Part shown: piece after piece, positions 46,860 through 56,289 of the stretch | Position numbering within the stretch: the first letter of the stretch is position 1 | Layout: each line of letters opens with the position of its first letter | NCBI GenBank assembly: GCA_011037195.1 | Contig: JAAEAF010014485.1 | Span: forward strand, 85,489-149,488 | From: Triatoma infestans | Lineage: Eukaryota > Arthropoda > Insecta > Hemiptera > Reduviidae | Length of the DNA stretch: 64,000 bases | Direction of reading: 5' to 3' | Notes under the pieces: model-generated | Seen by the model: the letters and a program-made list of their open reading frames with translations, nothing else | Databases searched by the model: none | What the model was told of the DNA's origin: nothing | Translations under genes and position numbers: made by a program

Positions 46860-47015
46860 AAATATATTTGCCTTTGTTGAATATGTGGATGGGATAACAT
46901 CTGGTATTTTATCCGTCGTAGCATGCATATTCCTTTTGTTCCTGATCGGTTTCGAATTTTCATCCATTGTCAGAGCAAATTCACCAAGCTCGTGAAGAGA
47001 GTTCACTTCAACCAA
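46860..47015 (-). repeat. Inverted repeat arm with degenerate hammerhead-like motif
   Basis: The reverse complement of this segment aligns by eye with 49985-50115 (shared GGTGAATTTGCTCTGAC, AATGGATGAAAAT/GATGGATAAAAAT, CAAAAGGAATAT, GACGGATAAAATA). The core CTGACAA here differs from the hammerhead consensus at one invariant position (G to A). Confidence 0.5.
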
Positions 47016-47308
47016 TGTAAAAAACATAAATTAATATAATTTAAAAATAAGCATTATAAATAAAAACGAATACATTTGACATCTCCAATTTGCCATTTGC
47101 TGCCAGCCTTCTTACATATCAATTTACTTACATATTTTCTTGTATTAACCCTGCTTGGATTTCACAATTATTTATTGTTTGTACAAGCTTTTAAATGTCC
47201 ATAAACTTTGCATTGCCTTTGTTCAAACTTCATCTATTCTTATCAGTACAGTATACCCCTGAAATTTCTTATCGCCACCCATAAAAATGACTTTTTAAAA
47301 CTGAGCAT

Positions 47309-48447
47309 TATTCTTGTTATTATTATTATTATTATTCAAAGAAGGGGAGAGCAAAACCCTACGCTATCAGAAGCCTTCCTGGGCCCGCAAAGAATAACAA
47401 CTACCGGGTCTGGAACAAAAGTCTAGGCTCCGGTTTTATCCATCTAAGTTTTACCAATGTCCGAACAAGTCGGACTATAATCTTGAAAGGACATAGCTTA
47501 AGCTCTTCTACCGATATCCTATTCCGGCCAAAAGTCCTCTCAGCCCAAACAATCCGTCCTGAGATGTATGGGTATTTGTTTCTCTGGGTGAGTCTATTGG
47601 AGACTCTACAAAAGGGATCAGGCATGAGCCCCATTGTATAGAGATGTCTCCTTAAACCACAATGCTCAGTGAGGAAACCAACCAGATACAGGGAAGTCCG
47701 TGAAAGACACAGGATCCCCTCACTAAAAGCCCTGACCGGACCCCAAATAAGCATTTTAGACTGCCAATAACCTTCTGCACTCATCCATAAGGCTGAGTGC
47801 CGTGAAGCTTCCATAACTGGTGTGCCAAAAGACACACGAACAGCAGGCTCGGGACGAATGAAAAGGACAGAGGCGCCTAATTTGGCAAACCTATCCACCT
47901 CCTCATTCCCGAAAATTCCCACATGACCTGGTACCCAGACTAGTCGGAATGAGACATTCTTCAGCGAAGAAAGCTCTTCCAGTCTTTTACAACATTCTAA
48001 CACCCATGAAGTGAAGACACATGAACCGAGCGCCTTCAGCGCAGCTTGGCTATCCGAGCAGATACAAACACCTTTTAAGTTAGTGTTACATACCACCTCA
48101 TCCAAGATACAACAAAGAATTGCATATACCTTAGCGTGGAAAACAGTGGTCCACTCACTAAGAGGCACCGCCAAGTGGTCTCCTGTCTTGAAATAGACGG
48201 CAGCCCAGACCTACCATCTATTCTGGTACCGTCCGTGTAACACCGGAGATAATTCTCAGGTATCACACCAAACGGACCCAAGCTTAGCCAGTCTTCCTTA
48301 GAAGGCAACCTAATTCTGTAGAATTGATAAAAAACAAAAGTCTTCTATACCCTATCAGAAGGGAAACCTGTAATGGGAACCCTTAAAAGCATGTCGCGAT
48401 AAATGGTAGAATGCTTACCCTGCTAGAAACCTGCCTGTTTCTGAAAC
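47309..48447 (-). mobile_element. I-superfamily non-LTR retrotransposon, (AAT)n-tailed family, copy 3
   Basis: Minus-strand relative of copies 1 and 2 ending in (AAT)n at 47316-47336. ORF 48174-47401 (257 codons) holds VFHAKVYAILCCI, ICSDSQAALKAL, VWVPGHVGIFGNEEVDRFAK and the FCRVSN remnant of the Cys cluster. Further upstream, in another frame, is RCYTDGTRIDGRSG, retaining the first RNase H Asp. It extends past the TACAGG start of the other copies with in-frame HSTIYRDMLLRVPITGFPSD, so it is less truncated. ACTGAGCAT on both sides (47300-47308 and 48448-48456) may be its duplication. Several shifts; inactive. Confidence 0.75.
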
Positions 48448-48468
48448 ACTGAGCATACTTAAACTTCC

Positions 48469-49779
48469 TGAGTACGACGGGTGCTATGATGACTACCCCC
48501 ACTGCGGCCTTGGAGGTCCTGTTAAACCTTCCACCACTCCACATTCACGTCCAAGGCGTTGCAAGAGCAGTTGTGGCACGACTACAACAGGGACAAGCGC
48601 CCATCTATCCCAGGCATACTGGGAGGTACCAAGACCTATGGGAGGAGCTGGAGGCGGACCCGATCTTGGGCCTGCCTACGGACATAATGACTCCTAGGTA
48701 TGACTTCCAAAAACCCTTCAAAGTCCTGATATTAGACAGAGGGGCATGGAAGAATGGGCCGCCAATTGCAGGCGAATCTATGTGGTACACGGACGGGTCC
48801 AAGACGGAAGATGGAGTGGGAGCCGGCGTGTACGGGGCTCGTCCGGGATGTAATATCTCGGTGAGCCTGGGAAGGCTAGCTACGGTCTTTCAGGCGGAGC
48901 TAGTCGCGATTATTATCTGCGCCGCCGAAATAAGAAGACGGGGAGTGCATAACTCCAGAGTCGTCATTTATTCGGATAGCCAGGCTGCTCTGCGGGCAAT
49001 TGACTCGTGGGAGATCAGCTCAAGGCTGGTGTGGGACTGCCTAGGTGCACTAAGGGAAATTAGTAGCCATAATAAGGTCTTCCTGGTTTGGGTACCTGGG
49101 CACTCGGGTCACAGAGGCAATGAGGCGGCGGACCGCCTGGCCCGGGAGGGTTCAATGGGAGCGCTTATCGGGCCGGAGCCGTTCTGTGGTGTCTCAAGAT
49201 GCCTCAGGAGTGCATCCATTAAGCTATGGATGCAGGACCGATCAAGGGAATGGTGGGTCAAAACTCCAGGCCAGAGACAGGCGAAAAAGTTTATCTATAG
49301 CTACTCGCCCAAGCTAACTGCAGAATTACTCCAACTAGGCCGGGTGGCCATAAGGATAGCAGTTGGCATTCTCACTGGCCACTGTAGATTAAATAAGCAC
49401 ATGCCGCATGGGCCTGGCAACGGATAGCCTGTGCAGGTTTTGTCAGGAAGAAGAGGAGACGGCACTGCATGTGGTATGTCAGTGCGAGGGGCTGGTCTGG
49501 CTAAGGTACCGCCTCTTTGGTAAAGAGAAGCTGGTGCCAACAAGCCTCAGCCAGGGCCCTCTCTCGGACCTATTAAGTCTTCTAAGGCAAGCAGGACTCG
49601 AGAGGGTGCTCTGATGGCGGGTGCTCTGATTGACCACCTGGGAGCCCCCCCCCCAATTCCACAGTTCGGTTAAGGACAGGATAGGGGGAGGGTCTCCAAC
49701 TAGGGGGGTGCCACAATAGATCCTTGGGGTGTCGCGGTGGCGTAGGCTGAATAGCCAATTCCCCCGGTAGAATCTATCT
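48469..49779 (+). mobile_element. I/LOA-type non-LTR retrotransposon, 5'-truncated insertion
   Basis: Exact 14-bp target duplications ATACTTAAACTTCC (48455-48468 and 49780-49793) define the insertion. It is GC-rich relative to its surroundings and carries one long ORF2 C-terminal frame plus a frameshifted tail. Its 3' end (CACAATAGATCCTTGGGGTG then GTAGAATCTATCT) resembles the tail of the composite SINE. Confidence 0.85.
48486..49427 (+). pseudogene. ORF2 C-terminus with RNase H, I/LOA type, one frameshift
   Basis: 313 codons open from the truncation point. N-terminal part: DLWEELEADPILGLPTDIM and YDFQKPFKVL, linker sequence after RT in this group. RNase H: MWYTDGSKTEDGVGAGVYG (first Asp), ATVFQAELVAIIICAAEI (Glu), IYSDSQAALRAI (Asp), VWVPGHSGHRGNEAADRLAR (final acidic/His block); all canonical residues are present. 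The frame then breaks near 49405 by an apparent 1-base loss. The next frame (49408-49614) continues GLATDSLCRFCQEEEETAL, with HVVCQC completing the Cys/His cluster. Otherwise well preserved, suggesting a recent insertion. Endonuclease and RT are absent. Confidence 0.8.
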
Positions 49780-49984
49780 ATACTTAAACTTCCCACTGTT
49801 AAAATCTAGCTATAAAGTATTCTTCGAAGCATGCTATTTATTATACCTATTTTCTAAGATATAATCCATAATTTATAATAATTCCATTTTGTCGTTAAAC
49901 ATACAAAGTACATAATCTTATAACCTCCCGCACATATGTACAACCAACAAACCAACAAGTGTGAGTGTAACAGAAACATTACGC

Positions 49985-50115
49985 TGAAGTGACCTCTCTA
50001 CACAAACTAGGTGAATTTGCTCTGACGATGGATAAAAATCCGAAACAGGTCAGCACCAAAAGGAATATAAGGTAGTTATGCTAAGACGGATAAAATATTA
50101 GATATTTTGCTTTTA
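49985..50115 (+). repeat. Repeat arm, inverted partner of 46860-47015
   Basis: Matches the reverse complement of 46860-47015 over about 130 bp. The two arms bracket the (AAT)n-tailed and I/LOA-type insertions. Confidence 0.5.
50011..50057 (+). ncRNA. Hammerhead-ribozyme-like motif (type I arrangement)
   Basis: The sequence matches the conserved hammerhead core: CTGACGA (50022-50028) and GAAA (50042-50045), with GTC before the expected cleavage point after C50051. Stem I is TGCT/AGCA (50018-50021 with 50052-50055). Stem II is GGAT-AAAA-ATCC (50030-50041) with one unpaired T before it. Stem III is only AC/GT with a 2-nt loop. Very short stem III is known for minimal hammerheads in Penelope-like retroelements (family knowledge). 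Activity is untested. Relatives at 46.97 and 43.89 kb are degenerate. Confidence 0.4.
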
Positions 50116-50372
50116 TATAATATTTCACATACATTCATCCATATGTGGAAGATTTAGTAAATTTTTTTGGTGTAGTATTAAAAAGTGTCCAGAATAAATA
50201 TTTTAGTGTCACATCAGAGAAAACGCCGAGATTCAAAACTTAGAAAGTATACGTCCAAGAGTAAAGTAGCTTTAGAAATTTATGCTGGGTATATATTCCA
50301 CTTTACTTTACTTTACTTTTTATACATGGCTGTATAGATACGAGTTAATCCTACAATTCAACTATAACTATG

Positions 50373-50614
50373 CCCAATTAGGGAGGGAAGTGGTTAGCGC
50401 GTTAGACTCCCACGCGGAGGTCCCGGGTTCGAGTCCAGTGCTACCCTTAGATTTTTTCTTCCTGGAGCCTCTACAGCTCACTGTTCGGTTGATGGACAGT
50501 GTAGTCAGTAGCGAGAGAACACTGTCCGGAGATCGGCAGTGAACTGAGAAGGCTCTAGACGCTAATGGCCATAGATGTTGAAGCGCCTTAAATTAAAAAA
50601 AAAACAAACAAAAA
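50373..50614 (+). repeat. SINE-1, complete copy with target duplication
   Basis: AACTATG flanks both sides (50366-50372, 50615-50621). Head with TGGTTAGCGCGTTAGACTCC and B box GGGTTCGAGTCC, body CACTGTTCGGTTGATGGACA and CACTGTCCGGAGATCGG, tail CTAATGGCCATAGATGTTGA then an A-rich run with CAAACA. The short duplication with an A-rich tail indicates LINE-mediated insertion. Confidence 0.85.
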
Positions 50615-51994
50615 AACTATGTCCAGTTGTTCTGTTTAAGTTAGAAAAGGTGGTTTTAATTTATTTCCTTCTTATTTTAAAACATATATTACAATATAAT
50701 GTTTGCAACTACTCTGTCGTCTATCTGTTATATTTTCATTTTGCTTTAAAATGGTAATTTTTCAAGTAGAAATAAAGACCCGTTATTATTATTATTATTA
50801 TTATTATCTTTTGTAATCGTTTTGTTTCAAAGCTTTCAAAGATTTTTTTTTTTTTTTACATATAAGATGTACTATTCAAGGAAAAATGATGGGATATTGG
50901 AACATAGAGTGCCGGAGAAAACCCATACCATCTTGTACGTTCCAACTCGTATGAAAATACACACCGCCAAGCAATCGCGCCGTCAATATAACCAAGTCGA
51001 CGTAACAGCCCAAGGAAGAAAATCATTTTAGGCAAGCTTTGACAGGTTTTTAGGCAGGTTGACCTGTGTCAGGCATACAGTTCACATCGCCTCTGTGAAA
51101 AATAGTTATTTGAGTGGGTTAATTTGCAGGTAATGAATTGAAAATTTGACAACTTATAGTGTTCTTGACGATAGCTTTGGTGAAGTAATTTTAATTTCAC
51201 CAGTTCGGTGGAAGAGGTGAAAATAGTGATTAAAAAAAAAAATTATTATTTTTAATAAATTTAGACATTAATCTAGTTCTGTGGAAAGTGGGGATTAAAG
51301 TAATTAATACGCATGACCACAAAAAAAAAAGGAGTGGGGCAGAGAGAGTGAGGACAGGAGAGGTAGTGAAAGAGAACTGTAAGTTTGTGGGTAAGTCTGT
51401 CATTGTTTTATGATAACGGTCAACTTACAACTACCAAATTCAAAATTCTATTTTTGAAAAGTTTAAAACTCAAAATTATATGTTTAATATTTAAAATAAT
51501 TATTGACAAATTTTATTACATTGATATATTATATTGACTAATTTTAATATTATTTTATTTCAAAATAAAAGTAATATCTGTTACTGCAAAAATTGCTTAA
51601 CATTATTGTGCCAGGTTAAGTGCAAGTAATCTTAATTTAATAAAATATAATACATTATAGCATAAACTAGTTCAATACATTTTTTTTTTTTTTTGTAAAC
51701 AAACGCACACACCCACGAGCGCTGTGCCAATCTCTATTGTTTATTTTAACATTTCATTTAATTGTATTTTCCCTGTTTATAATTCTTTCTGAAAGTTCCT
51801 TTTCTTTGTAATATATTCTTTTCTGTTCTTTAAAGGTACTTATTTAATTTTACTTTTGTTTGCGTTTATTGTCGTAGTTTTTTTTTTTATTTATTTATTT
51901 TTGTCTCTCTTTCTTAATTAAGTATCGTGTAAATTGAAAAATTAATGAGCGACCTAAACGTCCTGGGTCGGCAGGCTCATCCCCGCCTAAAGAA

Positions 51995-53407
51995 ATGCCT
52001 GCCAGTAAAATGCCCGTGGTCACCCGCAGTTCAATTCGACCAACTACTCGCCAGAACGAAAAGTCTGACTCTAATGCAGAAGAAATAAAAATATCTACTA
52101 ACGCCATAATTGAAAAGCAGCAAGGTCAAATAGAGGCCTTAATCAAGGCACATCAAGAAGCGCTTCAACGCCATGATCAGCTTGAAGCCCAGATTAAGGA
52201 CCAGCAGGATACAATTAGACAACAACAGGCGATGCTGCAACAACAGGCGCAACCTATTCAAACCCCAACAAAAACCAATCCGCCACAATCGCATAGACAG
52301 CTTCCTCAACAATCACAAGCTATACCACTCTCTTCAGTAGTGACACCAACTTCAAACTCGTTTGCACCTCTTGCCATACTTGCTGAAGAAGAAGAGATGC
52401 AACCAAATCAAAGCAGCACAGAGCCTATTCAACAAACCTCTGAACCAAAACCACCACCTATTTTTGTTAAGAATGTTCCTCATTATATGGAATTCTGTCG
52501 TAGGTTAACTCAGGCATGTGGAGATGGCAACTTTACATGCAAATCACGAATCAATGAAACTGTCGTGAATGCACGCAACTCTGATGCTTACAGATCCATT
52601 ATTCGACATCTTCGTGAAATCAAAGCAGACTTTCATTCCTATCAACTAAAGCAGGACAAAGCCTATCGCGTAGTAATTCGCAATCTTCATCACACAACTG
52701 ATGTAAACATTATCAAAGATGAACTTGCATCCAAGGGATTCCCAGCTAGAGCCGTCAACAATGTAATGCACCCAGCAACAAAAACTCCTCTACCTTTATT
52801 CTTTGTGGACCTAGAACCGCAGTCGAACAATGGTGACATCTTCAATCTTCAGCAACTTTATCATACACATATAAAAGTTGAAGAGCCTAAAAAGCAGAGT
52901 ACTATCGTACAATGCAAACGTTGCCAGGAGTATGGTCATACAAGAAAGTACTGCGAGCATCAGCCTCGCTGCGTAAAGTGCGCAGGCCTTCACTCTACAG
53001 AAAGTTGTGGGAAGCAACGCGATACACCAGCCAAATGTCAAGGAACACACCCTGCAAACTATAAGGGCTGCTCCGTCTACAAGGAACTTCAACGTCAACG
53101 TAGACCTCCACCGGTTTATGATCATCCTTCAGCTAGGAGAAGAAGCCATTCTCAGACCCCATCAGCACCAACAATGTTCCAGCCAGCACCTCCGCCTCCA
53201 GCTCTGCACTTACCATATGCACAAGTTACCAGAGACGGTCCAGCGGCGGAGACTCAATCCTTGTCAACTCCGTTACAGCAATCATCCTCTCACGATATAT
53301 CCTTGATCCTAAACAGCTTTCTATCTGACTTTAAAGCCACAATAAATCCACTCCTGACACTTCTGACCACAGCCCTTACTCAGCTCCTTCCCCGTCATGC
53401 ACCCTAA
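51995..53407 (+). CDS. Jockey ORF1, Gag-like nucleic-acid-binding protein
   Basis: 470 residues. The N-terminus is basic and Ser/Thr-rich, followed by a Gln-rich segment (~35-95) likely to form a coiled coil (QQGQIEALIKAHQEALQRHD), then a Pro/Gln-rich linker. Residues ~150-290 form the folded part typical of Jockey Gag proteins (FVKNVPHYMEF, YRVVIRNLHHTTDVNIIKDE, ARAVNNVMH). Zinc knuckles follow: CKRCQEYGHTRKYC (~307-320), CVKCAGLHSTESC (~327-339) and a third CQGTHPANYKGC. The C-terminal tail is Pro/Ser-rich. Such proteins coat element RNA and act as chaperone and targeting factor with ORF2 (family knowledge). The ATG at 51995 is favoured because it is the first in frame; another Met is 5 codons on. 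The stop TAA overlaps the ORF2 ATG. Confidence 0.9.
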   Translation: MPASKMPVVTRSSIRPTTRQNEKSDSNAEEIKISTNAIIEKQQGQIEALIKAHQEALQRHDQLEAQIKDQQDTIRQQQAMLQQQAQPIQTPTKTNPPQSHRQLPQQSQAIPLSSVVTPTSNSFAPLAILAEEEEMQPNQSSTEPIQQTSEPKPPPIFVKNVPHYMEFCRRLTQACGDGNFTCKSRINETVVNARNSDAYRSIIRHLREIKADFHSYQLKQDKAYRVVIRNLHHTTDVNIIKDELASKGFPARAVNNVMHPATKTPLPLFFVDLEPQSNNGDIFNLQQLYHTHIKVEEPKKQSTIVQCKRCQEYGHTRKYCEHQPRCVKCAGLHSTESCGKQRDTPAKCQGTHPANYKGCSVYKELQRQRRPPPVYDHPSARRRSHSQTPSAPTMFQPAPPPPALHLPYAQVTRDGPAAETQSLSTPLQQSSSHDISLILNSFLSDFKATINPLLTLLTTALTQLLPRHAP

Positions 53408-56109
53408 TGTCTCCTACAAATCACTCCTTAACTATTTTCCTATGGAATGCTAATGGTTTGAACTCCAGCCTCAACGAACTTGACATATTACTACACGAGA
53501 AACGCATTGACGTGGCCCTCATCACAGAAACACACTTCACATCACGTTCCTTTCTGCACATTCCTGACTACACGACATACAGAAGTGATCATCCAGACAA
53601 CACAGCCCATGGAGGTTCAGCCATCCTTATCCGCAGCAACATATCTCATCATTCCTTACCAAGTGTTTCCTCATCCTCCATACAGTCTACAGCCATTTCC
53701 CTCCAAACCGCACATTTTCAACTTAATATATCTGCAGTGTATTGTCCACCAGCTCAACCTATTTCGTCCTCTGAGTTCACTTCTTTCCTTCAATCCCTCG
53801 GACCCAGATTTATCGCAGGTGGCGATTTCAATGCTAAGCACCCTCAGTGGGGTTGTCGTACCCACAATCCACGTGGCATTACCCTCTCTTCAGTTCTTGC
53901 TAATGCTCATTATATTACAATATCCCCTCCTGGTCCTACCTACTGGCCCACATCCCTATCCCGCCTACCCGATCTACTAGATTTCTTCATATCCTCTAGA
54001 ATAAATAATACTGTAGATCATCAAATCTACAATCTCTATGATCCCTCCTCGGACCACTCCCCAGTACTCCTAATACTAGACACCAAACCTAACCCTAAAC
54101 CTCCTACAGAAACCCTCATCAATGGACCTATTGACTGGAGCGAATTTCAACGACTTCTAGACGAAAACATCTCACTTACCGTAACTCTCAAAACTCCCAA
54201 AGAACTCAACGAAGCTGTTAATAACTTCACTGAAACAATACAACAGTCAATCTGGAATTCTACTGGACCGCCAAAACCAACCTCACAGTACACCGACAAT
54301 TACTGTCTCCCACTTAATATACGAATACTTATTACTAAAAAAAGACGTGCCAGAGCCATTTGGCAACGAACCCGATACCCTTCACACAAGTACGAATACA
54401 ACAGATTTTCCAGACTACTTAAAACCGAACTAACAAACTTACGCAACGAAAGACAACAAAAATACACCGAATCTCTTTCTACCAAAGACTTCTCTCTCTG
54501 GGCTGCGACAAAGAAAATACTCTCCTGGAGAACCCTCTCATACCCTCTTCTTCGTGACGATGGCACTTGGGCCAGAACTGAAGAGGAAAAAGCAAACCTC
54601 CTTGCCCAATATCTTTCCTCAATCTTTGTACCACACTCTGATACTCAGGATCCTGAACACACTGCCCAGGTAATTGAGGATCTTGACATTCCCCTCCAGT
54701 TATCCCTTCCTCCTAAAGCCTTCTGTCCATCTGAAGTTAAGTATTCTATCTCCAAACTTTCCCTCAAAAAATCCCCTGGATTCGATCTCATTTCAGCTTT
54801 AATTCTCCGTCATTTTTCAAAAAAAGCACTAATATTTCTAACCTACCTCTACAACGCAGTCCTTAGAACTACCCATTTCCCTTCCTTATGGAAATTTGCC
54901 ACCATTATCCTTATACCTAAACCCAAAAAGCCCACTCATCTTCCGTCATCCTACCGGCCAATCAGTTTACTACCTATCATGGGTAAGGTACTTGAACGGC
55001 TCCTCTTCAAACGAATCTTTCCTCTTTTAGAAGGTTTTCTTCCAAATCATCAGTTTGGTTTCCGTAGCTCCCACTCAACAATTCACCAGTGCCACCGCCT
55101 TATTGACACCATCTCATCTGCCCTTGAGCAGAAGCAGTATTGCCCGGGTGTCTTCCTGGACATCGCTCAGGCGTTTGACCGGGTTTGGCATGCGGGTTTG
55201 TTGTGGAAGCTCAAGGGAGTCCTTCCCTCTACCTACTATATGATCCTTAAATCATACCTGTCTGATCGTTTCTTCTGGGTTCGTTCTGGCTCCTCCAGAT
55301 CTTCTATCCTTCCAATCTCTGCAGGTGTACCCCAAGGCAGTGTCCTTGCTCCTCTCCTATATATTTTCTATACTGCAGATATTCCTTTCCACCCAAAAAC
55401 AATCCTTCATTCCTACGCTGATGACACATGTGTTATTGCTCCAAATCCCGATCCTGTTTCCGCATCCCGTGCACTACAATCCCATATCATCTCTCTACAA
55501 GACTGGCTTATCCGGTGGAGAATAAAGGTCAATCCCACTAAAAGCAAATGCGTTTCCTTCACCCTCCGCCGCGCTACTCTCCCGCCCATCCTCCTTCATG
55601 GGACTATAATACCGACAGTGGACAAAGTCCGATATTTAGGACTTTATCTAGACAAAAGACTTACTTGGAATCCGCATACACGATTAAAAAGACTTGAACT
55701 AAACAGACGTTACAAACTTCTCTCGAGACTACTTGACCGAAGCTCTAAACTTTCTCTTGAAAACAAAAGTCTTATCTACAACACTATTATAAAGCCCCTC
55801 TGGACGTACGGATGCGAGGTCTCGGGTTCGACCAAGCATTCCAATACAAATCGCATTCAAGCTTTTCAATCCAAAACCCTCAGAAGAATTACCAATGCCC
55901 CGTTCTATGTTTCCAACCTAACCCTTCACAATGACCTCAAAATCCCTTTTGTTCATCAGTTCATAAAATCACGTTACAAGAAATTCCATAACCTCATATC
56001 CAACCATTCTAACCCTTTAGTCCAACAACTCTCTTCTCTTTCTATTCCACACAACCCTTCCAGGAGACTGAAACGCCACTGGCCGCGCGACCATCTAACT
56101 TCTTGTTAG
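53407..56109 (+). CDS. Jockey ORF2, endonuclease/reverse transcriptase polyprotein
   Basis: 900 residues, full family length. The APE-type endonuclease occupies ~1-225: LWNANGL, ALITETHF, HGGSAILIR, GGDFNAKHPQWGC (~138-150, catalytic Asp/Asn), PDLLDFFI, SSDHSPVLL. It nicks target DNA. Reverse transcriptase spans ~450-760: KKSPGFDLI, WKFATIILIPKPKKP, YRPISLLPIMGKVLERLL, FGFRSSHST, VFLDIAQAFDRVWHAGL (first catalytic Asp), SAGVPQGSVLAPLLYIFYTA, SYADDTCVI (YADD ~670-673), then LGLYLDKRLTWNPH. A thumb and basic C-terminus complete it; there is no RNase H domain, as usual in Jockey. All catalytic residues I can check are intact. The start codon shares its A with the ORF1 stop (TAATG), implying stop-restart translation. 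Confidence 0.93.
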   Translation: MSPTNHSLTIFLWNANGLNSSLNELDILLHEKRIDVALITETHFTSRSFLHIPDYTTYRSDHPDNTAHGGSAILIRSNISHHSLPSVSSSSIQSTAISLQTAHFQLNISAVYCPPAQPISSSEFTSFLQSLGPRFIAGGDFNAKHPQWGCRTHNPRGITLSSVLANAHYITISPPGPTYWPTSLSRLPDLLDFFISSRINNTVDHQIYNLYDPSSDHSPVLLILDTKPNPKPPTETLINGPIDWSEFQRLLDENISLTVTLKTPKELNEAVNNFTETIQQSIWNSTGPPKPTSQYTDNYCLPLNIRILITKKRRARAIWQRTRYPSHKYEYNRFSRLLKTELTNLRNERQQKYTESLSTKDFSLWAATKKILSWRTLSYPLLRDDGTWARTEEEKANLLAQYLSSIFVPHSDTQDPEHTAQVIEDLDIPLQLSLPPKAFCPSEVKYSISKLSLKKSPGFDLISALILRHFSKKALIFLTYLYNAVLRTTHFPSLWKFATIILIPKPKKPTHLPSSYRPISLLPIMGKVLERLLFKRIFPLLEGFLPNHQFGFRSSHSTIHQCHRLIDTISSALEQKQYCPGVFLDIAQAFDRVWHAGLLWKLKGVLPSTYYMILKSYLSDRFFWVRSGSSRSSILPISAGVPQGSVLAPLLYIFYTADIPFHPKTILHSYADDTCVIAPNPDPVSASRALQSHIISLQDWLIRWRIKVNPTKSKCVSFTLRRATLPPILLHGTIIPTVDKVRYLGLYLDKRLTWNPHTRLKRLELNRRYKLLSRLLDRSSKLSLENKSLIYNTIIKPLWTYGCEVSGSTKHSNTNRIQAFQSKTLRRITNAPFYVSNLTLHNDLKIPFVHQFIKSRYKKFHNLISNHSNPLVQQLSSLSIPHNPSRRLKRHWPRDHLTSC

Positions 56110-56289
56110 CATTTTATAGCAATAATTAGGGAGTACCTCCACTGGGAGGCATCTCCTAACAAGACATTCACGCCCTTTTTTGTGTCACTACTATCATATT
56201 CACTCATAATACTGTTTGTATAGTTGTGAATTTCTTAATAAAACGAAAAAAAAAAAAAAAAGGCAAGCTTTGAAACAAAACGGCTACAT

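Larger units (their letters stand above)
51043..56260 (+). mobile_element. Full-length Jockey-clade non-LTR retrotransposon
   Basis: A 5.2-kb insertion with matching 13-bp target duplications AGGCAAGCTTTGA (51030-51042 and 56261-56273). It has a ~950-bp 5' UTR with T-rich tracts, two open reading frames joined by a TAATG overlap, a ~150-bp 3' UTR with AATAAA (near 56237), and a 16-A tail. Neither ORF has an internal stop or frameshift. The structure is that of a copy capable of encoding its own retrotransposition machinery. Whether it is transcribed is unknown; Jockey elements use an internal promoter in the 5' UTR (family knowledge). Confidence 0.92.

Noticed and set aside
53480..53980. 166-codon +1 frame inside Jockey ORF2
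   Set aside because: No motif and wholly contained in the endonuclease-coding sequence of the correct frame.
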